Positions 24,983 through 31,944 of a DNA stretch of 64,000 nt are shown one piece after another. Positions within the stretch are counted from its first letter, which is position 1. The number at the start of each line of letters is the position of its first letter. The stretch spans positions 1,860,001 through 1,924,000 of the forward strand of contig CAVWVJ010000001.1 of the NCBI GenBank assembly GCA_963758505.1, read 5' to 3'. The notes below the pieces were generated by a model, which was not told the origin of the DNA, ran no database searches, and saw only the letters and a program-made list of their open reading frames with translations. The position numbers and the translations under genes are program-made. The stretch comes from Korobacter sp963758505. Its GTDB lineage: Bacteria; Acidobacteriota; Terriglobia; Terriglobales; Acidobacteriaceae.

Positions 24983-25513
24983 CTAAGAAGAAGAGCGGGG
25001 CTGAGGCCGGAGTTTCGGCAGCACGATATCCAGCAGCCAGGCGACGATCACGGCGATGGCGCTGCCCGCCAGCACCGCACTGGTGCGCAGCAGCGCCTCC
25101 TCCATCCCGGTGGATTGGTTGTGCTGCAGAACACCCGGGGTCATCACGATTGCCGTACTGATGGGGCCGATGCGCCAACCTGTTGGTGCGTCGATGACCC
25201 AGGTGCAAATCAGGACACAGGTCACCATCGCAAACAGGATCGACCCGATCGAGGGTCCCAAGGCCCAAAGAAAAAGAACGCCGACCGCACAGCCGACGAC
25301 CGTGTTGGTTACCCGCCAGCGAAAGGCGAGCACCGCGGACCGCACTTCGGGCTCCGAAACCATCACCACCGAGATCATCGCCCACAACGGATCGCGATGC
25401 CCGACCGAGTGCAAGGCCAGCCACGCCACCAGCGACCCGAGCAGGATACGGATCGCGTACTGGATGCCCGTCTTGCGACGATCCGCGGCAAGGTGAACGA
25501 TATCGGAGAACAT
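24983..25513 (-). CDS. FUSC-like (aromatic acid exporter type) small membrane protein
   Basis: 176 residues with about four to five hydrophobic helices. The segment AIRILLGSLVAWLALHSVGHRDPLWAM, where WAMIS follows the first hairpin, and SEPEVRSAVLAFRWRVTNTV resemble the N-terminal membrane half of FUSC/ArAE fusaric-acid-resistance proteins. The large cytosolic and second membrane halves of full-length family members (over 600 residues) are absent, so this is a half-size form. The stop directly abuts that of the convergent GH99-like gene. The upstream neighbour on this strand is cyaY, 7 bp away. Function unknown. Confidence 0.6.
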   Translation of the reverse strand: MFSDIVHLAADRRKTGIQYAIRILLGSLVAWLALHSVGHRDPLWAMISVVMVSEPEVRSAVLAFRWRVTNTVVGCAVGVLFLWALGPSIGSILFAMVTCVLICTWVIDAPTGWRIGPISTAIVMTPGVLQHNQSTGMEEALLRTSAVLAGSAIAVIVAWLLDIVLPKLRPQPRSSS

Positions 25514-25520
25514 GATGCGA

Positions 25521-25853
25521 TCAGTGCAGCTCTATGGCTTCCCCGCCCAGCTGTTCGTTGATAAGCCGCGACATCAAGTCCTTCAGACTCTCGCCGGACT
25601 TGGTTAGCACAAACTTCTGCGCTGCGTCCGACCAATCGAGTTTGAAGCTAGTGGAGAGCGCCGAAATCCAAATCTGCCGAACCGGGCTGTTGGGCGACAC
25701 CACGAATCTTCCCGGAGGATCGTCGAAGTTCACCTGCAATGCCCCACCCGCTTCTTCCACTTCGAATTCGGCCTCTTCTTCGGCCTCGTACAATGAGCGC
25801 TTCAGCGCTTCCAGTGCGGTTTCACTGTGTTTCTGAAATTCCTGGTCTGTCAT
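25521..25853 (-). CDS. cyaY: frataxin-like iron donor protein CyaY
   Basis: 110 residues, the usual length of bacterial frataxin. The acidic first helix (MTDQEFQKHSETALEALKRS, then YEAEEEAEFEVEE) and the beta-sheet core with LQVNFDDPPGRFVV, the conserved QIWISALSTSFKLDW and the closing helix ESLKDLMSRLINEQL match the family. CyaY binds iron on the acidic ridge and regulates or feeds cysteine desulfurase in iron-sulfur cluster synthesis. It lies between the YpdA-like reductase (15 bp) and a FUSC-like protein on the same strand. Confidence 0.9.
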   Translation of the reverse strand: MTDQEFQKHSETALEALKRSLYEAEEEAEFEVEEAGGALQVNFDDPPGRFVVSPNSPVRQIWISALSTSFKLDWSDAAQKFVLTKSGESLKDLMSRLINEQLGGEAIELH

Positions 25854-25868
25854 GGATATCTCTCTCGC

Positions 25869-26861
25869 CTAGTGCAGGACCTGCTTCAAATGCTCGGCGA
25901 TCTGCCTTCCGTGGAAGCGACCGTTCTCGATAAAAATCTCGTTGGTGCGCATGCCGGCGACAATCACTCCTGCAAGGTACACGCCTTTCACATTGCTCTC
26001 TAATGTTTCAGGGTCGGATATGGGACGGTGGTCTTTGCCGATGAACTCGACACCGATTGCCTCAAGAAACGCAAAGTCCGGATGGTATCCGGTCAGAGCA
26101 AAAACATAGTCGTTCTTCACCCGCTTTTCGCCCTCGGCAGTTCGCAGCAAGACCTCCTCGGGCGTGATCTCGCAGACCGTGGTGTTAAAAAAAGCCTTCA
26201 CTTCGCCGGCTTTGATCCGGTTCTCGATGTCGGGCTTGATCCAGTACTTCACATGGTTGTGAATCCCCGGCCCACGATGCACCAGGGTGACGCGCGCCCC
26301 GTGCCGCCATAACTCCAGTGCCGCGATCGCCGCAGAGTTCTTCGCACCCACCACGATCACATCCAGATCGAAGAACGGATGCGGCTCGCGGTAATAGTGA
26401 AAGACCTTGGGCAGATCTTCCCCTGGAATATTCATCATGTTGGGCAGATCGTAATAGCCGGTCGAGAGGATGAGCTTCTTCGCCGTGTAGTCGAAGAGCT
26501 TGCCGTGCAGGTTCTTCGTCTTCACATGGAAATCGCCATCGCTGCCACTGATCGCCTCCACGCGCTCATACTGCCGGACGTCGAGCTGATAGTGCTCGGT
26601 GACTTTGCGGTAGTACTCCAGCGCTTCCTGACGAGTGGGCTTCTGGTTGGCGCTGGGAAATGGAATGTCGCCAATCTCCAGCAGCTCCGGAGTGGTAAAG
26701 AACGTCATGTTCGCCGGGTAATGAAACAAGGAGTTCACCAGGCAGCCTTTGTCGATATTCGCCACCCGGAAACCCGCGCGTTTGGCCTCAATGCCGCAAG
26801 CCAGTCCCGTGGGACCGGCGCCGATGACAAGTACGTCGAAGGAATAGTTCGGTTCGCCCAT
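25869..26861 (-). CDS. YpdA/Bdr-like FAD-dependent pyridine nucleotide-disulfide oxidoreductase
   Basis: 330 residues. The N-terminal FAD-binding motif VLVIGAGPTGLACGIE (11-26) and the second dinucleotide motif VIVVGAKNSAAIAALELW near residue 175 match the YpdA family, annotated as bacillithiol disulfide reductase. So do YPANMTFFTTPELLEIGD and VFALTGYHPDF. In characterised Bdr/YpdA proteins a conserved Cys follows GGGP (Cys14 of S. aureus); the aligned residue here is Thr18, with Cys22 four residues later. The ATG at 26861 gives the family's normal N terminus. Upstream is cysteine dioxygenase, downstream cyaY, so a thiol-linked role is plausible. Confidence 0.8.
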   Translation of the reverse strand: MGEPNYSFDVLVIGAGPTGLACGIEAKRAGFRVANIDKGCLVNSLFHYPANMTFFTTPELLEIGDIPFPSANQKPTRQEALEYYRKVTEHYQLDVRQYERVEAISGSDGDFHVKTKNLHGKLFDYTAKKLILSTGYYDLPNMMNIPGEDLPKVFHYYREPHPFFDLDVIVVGAKNSAAIAALELWRHGARVTLVHRGPGIHNHVKYWIKPDIENRIKAGEVKAFFNTTVCEITPEEVLLRTAEGEKRVKNDYVFALTGYHPDFAFLEAIGVEFIGKDHRPISDPETLESNVKGVYLAGVIVAGMRTNEIFIENGRFHGRQIAEHLKQVLH

Positions 26862-26932
26862 GTGCCTAGGAAACAGATTACAGGAGGACGGCGATTTTCG
26901 GAGCTGCCGCCTCGTGGTCGTAGGCTCGATTT

Positions 26933-27532
26933 TTAGTGGCGTTGCCGAATGGGCGTAGCTTCGCCATACATCGTGTTGAAGTGCAGCTTGATCTCTCCGC
27001 AGGTTCCCTGCTCGTCCGAATAAACGATGCAGGAATCGAAGGGCCGCGAATAAATGTGGAGACTCACCGCCTGCTGATTGAAGTGGCGTGGATTCGCCAC
27101 GGAGTGCACGGGGTGCTCCGGATTTACTCCCACGGGATGGCGTGCGTTCATCTCCACCGTATCGGTGGGAACAATCTCGCAACAGTGCTCGTCGAGACTT
27201 TCCGAGATCACGCGGTAGTTCTGCACCACCAGGCGGCCCTGAGGCACCGACATCCAGCAGTTCTGCCCTTTGTGGTTGTGGATCGAGCTGCTCTGGCCTA
27301 CATCCCAGCAGATGGCCATCAAGTCGTAGAGATCGGTGTGGTCGATGAGGTTGCGGGTATAGTGCTGGCGGTCCCAAACGAGATAGCGGTCCAGCGTGGC
27401 CGGATCCACCGGGTGCTGACGCGCCCACTCTTCGATCCTCGGAACGTCCTCAAACGCGTCGCCAGGGAGTTCCCGCAGCAGTTCTACATAGCGTTCGATG
27501 GAAATGGTCGCAGCGCTGATTTCCTTGGCCAT
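26933..27532 (-). CDS. cysteine dioxygenase family protein
   Basis: 199-residue cupin. Iron ligands are His85 and His87 in SIHNHKGQNCW and His143 in NPEHPVHSVAN. Cys92 aligns with the cysteine of mammalian CDO that forms the Cys-Tyr cofactor, and Tyr161 in SLHIYSRPFDSC is the matching tyrosine. This set favours true cysteine dioxygenase, which turns L-cysteine into cysteine sulfinate, over mercaptopropionate dioxygenase. It is 71 bp upstream of the YpdA-like gene on the same strand and divergent from aspartase. The neighbouring thiol and iron-sulfur genes suggest a cysteine-handling context. Confidence 0.85.
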   Translation of the reverse strand: MAKEISAATISIERYVELLRELPGDAFEDVPRIEEWARQHPVDPATLDRYLVWDRQHYTRNLIDHTDLYDLMAICWDVGQSSSIHNHKGQNCWMSVPQGRLVVQNYRVISESLDEHCCEIVPTDTVEMNARHPVGVNPEHPVHSVANPRHFNQQAVSLHIYSRPFDSCIVYSDEQGTCGEIKLHFNTMYGEATPIRQRH

Positions 27533-27643
27533 CGCTCACCCTCCCAGCCGCACCAGATTCTACTTGCAGAATCCCCGGGCCGCAAAGCTGCCACTTGTAT
27601 CCCTTTCCGTGCGACCATGAATCCGCATCTCGCATCCGTAGTC

Positions 27644-27650
27644 AAGGAGA
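27644..27650 (+). promoter_or_regulatory. Shine-Dalgarno site that sets the aspartase start
   Basis: AAGGAGA five bases before the ATG at 27656. It favours this start over the in-frame ATG at 27617 and over the long open frame that continues upstream through the antisense of cysteine dioxygenase. Confidence 0.7.
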
Positions 27651-27655
27651 ACCGT

Positions 27656-29089
27656 ATGGCGACTCGACAGGAAAAGGATTCACTTGGCTACAAGAATGTC
27701 CCCGCCGATGCCTATTACGGCATCCAGACGGCTCGCGCCATCGAGAATTTTCCGATCAGCGGCATGCGCGCCCATCCTACGCTGATCCGCGCCATCGCGA
27801 TGGAGAAGCAAGCCGCGGCCGAAGCCAACAAGGAGCTTGGCGCAGTGGACCCCAAGGTGGCCGACGCGATCCTCGCCGCCGCAAAAGAGGTTGAGTCAGG
27901 CCGATGGAACGACCAGTTCCTGGTTGATGTCTTCCAGGCCGGGGCCGGCGTCAGCTTCCACATGAATGCCAACGAGGTCATCGCGAATCGCGCCGAAGAA
28001 CTCGCCGGCGGACATCGCGGCGAATACAAGATCGTCCATCCCAACGATCATGTGAACTACGGCCAATCGACTAACGACGTCTTCCCTACCGCCATGCGCC
28101 TGGCCGCCCTGCTTGAACTCGAGCGACTTTATCCGGTGCTCGACGACCTGGCGGCGGCGCTCGACCGGAAAGCGGAGGAGTTTCACGGCATCCTCAAGTC
28201 CGGCCGAACCCATATGCAGGATGCGGTGCCAATGCGCCTGGGCCAGGAGTTTGCCGCTTATGCCGTGGCCATCCGCCGCGCCGGAGAACAGATCCGTACG
28301 CAGGCAGGGCTGCTGCGCGAGCTCGGGTTAGGAGGCTCCGCGGTTGGCACCGGCATCAATACCCATCCTGCATACCGCGAGAAAGCGGTTGCTCATCTGT
28401 CGCGCATCTCCGGCCAGCAGCTCGTCTCCTCGGATGACCTTCGCTATGCCATGCAATCAAACCTCGCCATGGCCTCGATCAGCTCTGCCTTGCGCAACCT
28501 GGCGCTTGAAGTCATCCGCATCAGCAACGATCTCCGGCTGCTCTCCTCCGGACCCAACACCGGCTTCGGCGAGATCAACCTGCCCGCGCTCCAGCCTGGC
28601 TCCTCGATCATGCCGGGCAAAATCAATCCCGTGATGGCAGAGCTCGCGGCGATGGTTTCCTTCCAGGTAATTGGCAACGATTTGGCGGTCGCAATGGCGG
28701 TGCAGGCGGGGCAGCTCGAACTTAACGTCATGATGCCCACGATGGCTTACAACGTCCTACAGTCGATCACTATCCTGACCAACATGCTTCGGGTATTCAC
28801 CGACAAGGCTATCGCCGGAATTACCGCCAATGCGAAGCGCAACGAGTTCTACGCCCAGAGTACCGTCTCACTGGCCACTGCTTTGAACCCATACATCGGC
28901 TATGCGAAGGCAGCCGAGATCGCCAAAGAGTCGGTAGCGACCGGGAAGACCATTATCGAAATCGCGCGCCAGAAAGGATATTTGTCGGAAGAGCAGATCC
29001 GCGAAATCCTTGATCCAGCGCGGATGACGGAGCCTCGTGCTCCGATTGAAGGAGCCGCAGCAAAACGGGAAAAAATCAAGGAGGCTTAA
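27656..29089 (+). CDS. aspA: aspartate ammonia-lyase (aspartase/fumarase superfamily)
   Basis: 477 residues, the usual length for aspartase. The enzyme cleaves L-aspartate to fumarate and ammonia in the cytosol. The superfamily signature GSSIMPGKINPVM carries the catalytic serine loop. Other conserved blocks are VNYGQSTNDVFPTAMR and KSGRTHMQDAVPMRLGQEF, and GSAVGTGINTHPAYRE. The N-terminal start DSLGYKNVPADAYYGIQTARAIENF is typical of aspartase rather than class II fumarase, where the block reads differently. Fumarase activity cannot be excluded. It is divergent from cysteine dioxygenase, with 123 bp between them. Confidence 0.85.
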   Translation: MATRQEKDSLGYKNVPADAYYGIQTARAIENFPISGMRAHPTLIRAIAMEKQAAAEANKELGAVDPKVADAILAAAKEVESGRWNDQFLVDVFQAGAGVSFHMNANEVIANRAEELAGGHRGEYKIVHPNDHVNYGQSTNDVFPTAMRLAALLELERLYPVLDDLAAALDRKAEEFHGILKSGRTHMQDAVPMRLGQEFAAYAVAIRRAGEQIRTQAGLLRELGLGGSAVGTGINTHPAYREKAVAHLSRISGQQLVSSDDLRYAMQSNLAMASISSALRNLALEVIRISNDLRLLSSGPNTGFGEINLPALQPGSSIMPGKINPVMAELAAMVSFQVIGNDLAVAMAVQAGQLELNVMMPTMAYNVLQSITILTNMLRVFTDKAIAGITANAKRNEFYAQSTVSLATALNPYIGYAKAAEIAKESVATGKTIIEIARQKGYLSEEQIREILDPARMTEPRAPIEGAAAKREKIKEA

Positions 29090-29160
29090 TCAAACTTTAG
29101 TAATGGAGCCAGAATAAGTGTGTCAAGCTAGTATGAGTCGCAGCAGCATCTACTCTGACT

Positions 29161-29718
29161 ATGGCCCACTTCTCGGTAGTTTCGTCTGTGATCCTCGTTA
29201 GCCTACCGGTCACGTTTCTCCTTGCCGCAGCCATCCGAGGCAAGAATCGCCGCAAAGCTACATTTCCCATGTCCGTCGAGGCCCTGATTTCCCAAGGCGC
29301 TGTGAAAGCGATTGCACGTGCGCGCAGCCGCTACGAACTTACTCTCGACTACACCAACGAATCCATCCGCAGCGTGGAGACCATACTCTCGTATCTGCAC
29401 GATACGTTTGTCGCGGATCCTAACGTGGTGGACGTGAACTCGATGGCGTTCGTGCTGGGTTCCTACGTTGGCGAAACGATCCGCAAGAACAAACCGGGCT
29501 CCGCGTGGCAACCGAGCTTCGGCTCCGGCAATTCCTACGCTCTGCGGAGCGGGGAGGAGAGCTGCTTTCCCATGGAATGGTGCATGCAGCGCCTGACCGG
29601 CAGTGCGGACGAGAATGTCTGGACCAAGTACCGCCAGTTCATGCATCAGCAGGTAGTCGAGGAAGCCCCAGTACGCCTCAAGGCTCTCTCTGCTTCGGCC
29701 GGCGGATTCAAGTTCTAG
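29161..29718 (+). CDS. conserved hypothetical protein with N-terminal membrane segment
   Basis: 185 residues. A hydrophobic segment at about 4-25 (VVSSVILVSLPVTFLLAAAI) is followed by a positive stretch RGKNRRK and a soluble domain. The domain begins ALISQGAVKAIARARSRYELTLDY and contains FVLGSYVGETIRKNKPGSAW and CFPMEWCMQRLTG. The pattern resembles small DUF3806-like helical domains, but I do not recognise the family with confidence. The true start could be the internal ATG at 29269 (MSVEALIS), which would remove the membrane segment. It converges with the esterase gene 5 bp away. Confidence 0.55.
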   Translation: MAHFSVVSSVILVSLPVTFLLAAAIRGKNRRKATFPMSVEALISQGAVKAIARARSRYELTLDYTNESIRSVETILSYLHDTFVADPNVVDVNSMAFVLGSYVGETIRKNKPGSAWQPSFGSGNSYALRSGEESCFPMEWCMQRLTGSADENVWTKYRQFMHQQVVEEAPVRLKALSASAGGFKF

Positions 29719-29723
29719 TCCCG

Positions 29724-30869
29724 CTATCGAAATAGCAAGGGCGCGAGAGCCACCAGGTTACGGCGCCAAACCGGCCATGTGTGCGCGCCGTCGGTCTCCA
29801 CATTCTGAAACGGAATGCTTTTCGACTTCAGCCAGGTTTCGAATTCCTGGTTGTTTTTGAGCAAGCCGTCTTCTTTTCCACAGGCGATCCAGAGCAGCTT
29901 GATCTTCTTTGCCTGTTTCGCGTCCAGCGCCGGAAAGGTCTTCGCGGGATCGTCGAAGATCGCCGAGCTCATCGCGCCCATCCACGCGAAGGTATCGAGA
30001 TGATTCAGCCCGCTGTAGAGCGTCTCGGCGCCGCCCATCGACAAACCGGCAATCGCCCGTCCCTTCGGATCCTTGATCACCGGATACTCAGCTTCGACTT
30101 GCGGGATGACTTCCTGCAATAGGGTATCGGTGAAACGCTCGATATTCTGCTGCCACAGCTCGTTGTGGCCGACGTCTTGCCAGCGCCTCTCCAACAACTT
30201 CGGCGCGCCGTAGCCGAGCGGCATGACGACGATCATCGGCTTGGCTTTGCCTTGCGCAATGAGGTTATCGAGGATGAAATTGGCTTTGCCCATTACCGAC
30301 CAGGCATTCGCGAAGTCGCTGTAGCCATGCAGCAGGTACAACACGGGATACTTCGTCTTCTTCTTAGGGTTGAATCCTGGCGGGGTATATACAAAGAAAT
30401 CCCGGCGGTCGCCAACGATCCTCGAAGTGTAAAAATGCCGGTGCAGCTCACCATGCGGAACGTCGGTCTCTTCCCACGGCTCGGCCGGAGTTCCCGGAAC
30501 GGTGAACACGCCGCCCTGGCCGAAATGGTTGGGCACGAATTCGTGCACATTCGGGTCGATGATGTCCATCCCGTCCACGACAAACACGTAGCTGTAAATA
30601 TCGGCGGGCAAAGCTTCTATTGTCACCGACCAAACACCCTGCGCATCCTTGGTCAGCTCAGCCGGCCTCTCGCCGGAAGCATCTTCAAGGTGCAGCTCTA
30701 CCTTTTGCGCCGAGGGCGCCTGGAGCCTGAACGTGACACTCCCATCGGGGTGCAGATCTGGAGACTCAACAGGTGCTTGTGCCGAGACGGACATTGCCGA
30801 AAAGAATAGGAATGCGAGACCAAAAGTTACTGGACAAAGCGTGGCCGGATGAGGCATTTTCATCAGCAC
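29724..30869 (-). CDS. exported CE1-type esterase with N-terminal immunoglobulin-like/CBM48-like domain
   Basis: 381 residues. A signal peptide (about 1-30, ending SVSAQ) and an E-set/CBM48-like beta domain (about 35-125; VTFRLQAPSAQKVELHL) precede an alpha/beta-hydrolase of the putative esterase family (Pfam PF00756). The nucleophile Ser is in AIAGLSMGGAETLY, the acid is likely Asp in CGKEDGLL and the His is in TDGAHTWPVW near the C terminus. This two-domain form is typical of feruloyl and acetyl-xylan esterases and of siderophore esterases, so a secreted role in plant polysaccharide breakdown is likely. It converges with the hypothetical gene at 29161. Confidence 0.82.
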   Translation of the reverse strand: MLMKMPHPATLCPVTFGLAFLFFSAMSVSAQAPVESPDLHPDGSVTFRLQAPSAQKVELHLEDASGERPAELTKDAQGVWSVTIEALPADIYSYVFVVDGMDIIDPNVHEFVPNHFGQGGVFTVPGTPAEPWEETDVPHGELHRHFYTSRIVGDRRDFFVYTPPGFNPKKKTKYPVLYLLHGYSDFANAWSVMGKANFILDNLIAQGKAKPMIVVMPLGYGAPKLLERRWQDVGHNELWQQNIERFTDTLLQEVIPQVEAEYPVIKDPKGRAIAGLSMGGAETLYSGLNHLDTFAWMGAMSSAIFDDPAKTFPALDAKQAKKIKLLWIACGKEDGLLKNNQEFETWLKSKSIPFQNVETDGAHTWPVWRRNLVALAPLLFR

Positions 30870-30980
30870 ATACTAATCGCCTGCGGCTAATTTTGTCTGT
30901 GCGTGCGAAATCAGGAGCACTGGTTCTCGCAAGACTGTACCTATAATTCGCAATAGCATCCAACGTCACGTGGAGTTGAT

Positions 30981-31937
30981 TTGCGTATAACGGTCGCGAC
31001 TTCCCCCGCCGAGATCGAACGTCTTCGTCCCGTATGGGAACGGCTCTATCAGCCTGCGCATCAGACCGCCTTTCAGAGCTTCGAACTGAATCATCTTGCC
31101 GCCTCCCACTTCGCTGAGCGCGAAGCACCGTACGTCGTAGTCGCGGAGAGCGACTCGTCGATGGCGCTCATTCCGGCGGCGGTCCGCCAGAGCACGGGTG
31201 AAATCACCCTCCTCGGCGAAACGCTCTTCGATTATCGCGACGTGCTGCACGCCGGATCGCCGGAGGCGCTTGACGCCGCGTGGGTGGAGGTCGCCAAGCT
31301 CAACCGGCCGATCTCATTTTTCGCCTTGCGTCCCGAAGCCCACCGCCATTGGGGGATGATTCCCACCACGAGCTTCGCCAATGCGCCTTGCGTCCGCCAT
31401 GGCGATATGGATTGCGATGAGTTCCGCGCCGCCCACAACCGCCTCGGCATGTATTACCGCCGCTTGATCAAGCGCGGGGTGCACTTCCATGCGCACACCG
31501 GCAGGAACCGCGCTCTCGTACGCGCGATTTACGACCGCAAGGCGACACAGTTTCCCGACGAGACCGACAACGTCTTTCTCGACCCGCATCGCCGCGAGTT
31601 CATGGCGTTGGCTTGCGAGACGATGGGCGACCGCTGCGAAATCTTCACCCTGGAACACGGCAGCAACCTGGTGGCAGCGCTGGTCACCCTTCGCGACGCA
31701 GAGGCGCGCCGCCTCTACACCATCTACTTCGATCCAGCGTGGTCGAAGTTCTCCCCGGGCACGGTGCTGATCTACGAAGTCACCGCCCGCACCCTCGCCG
31801 AAGAACTCGACTGCGACTACATGACGGGGGAATACGGCTACAAGAACCGGCTGGCAACGGCGCTGGTTCCGCTCATGAAGGTACACGCCAGCGCGGCCGA
31901 ACTGGCACAGGCCACCTCTCGGGAACGAGCTGCTTAA
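30981..31937 (+). CDS. GNAT/FemAB-like (BioF2-type) acyltransferase
   Basis: 318 residues, starting at a TTG preceded by GTGGAG. Two tandem GNAT-like halves fit the BioF2/FemAB-like acetyltransferase family (Acetyltransf_6). Recognisable blocks are PAHQTAFQSFELNHLAA with a hydrophobic acceptor pocket, YRRLIKRGVHFHAHTG, and FTLEHGSNLVAALVTLRDAE with LYTIYFDPAWSKFSPGTVL near the C terminus. Such enzymes act in cellulose or exopolysaccharide modification, or transfer amino acids, but the substrate here is not clear. It converges with the ADOP permease 7 bp away and has no biosynthetic neighbours. Confidence 0.7.
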   Translation: MRITVATSPAEIERLRPVWERLYQPAHQTAFQSFELNHLAASHFAEREAPYVVVAESDSSMALIPAAVRQSTGEITLLGETLFDYRDVLHAGSPEALDAAWVEVAKLNRPISFFALRPEAHRHWGMIPTTSFANAPCVRHGDMDCDEFRAAHNRLGMYYRRLIKRGVHFHAHTGRNRALVRAIYDRKATQFPDETDNVFLDPHRREFMALACETMGDRCEIFTLEHGSNLVAALVTLRDAEARRLYTIYFDPAWSKFSPGTVLIYEVTARTLAEELDCDYMTGEYGYKNRLATALVPLMKVHASAAELAQATSRERAA

Positions 31938-31944
31938 GCGTACT

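Noticed and set aside
26936..27655. N-terminal extension of aspartase over the cysteine dioxygenase gene
   Set aside because: This part is antisense to a well-supported gene; AAGGAGA sets the start at 27656.
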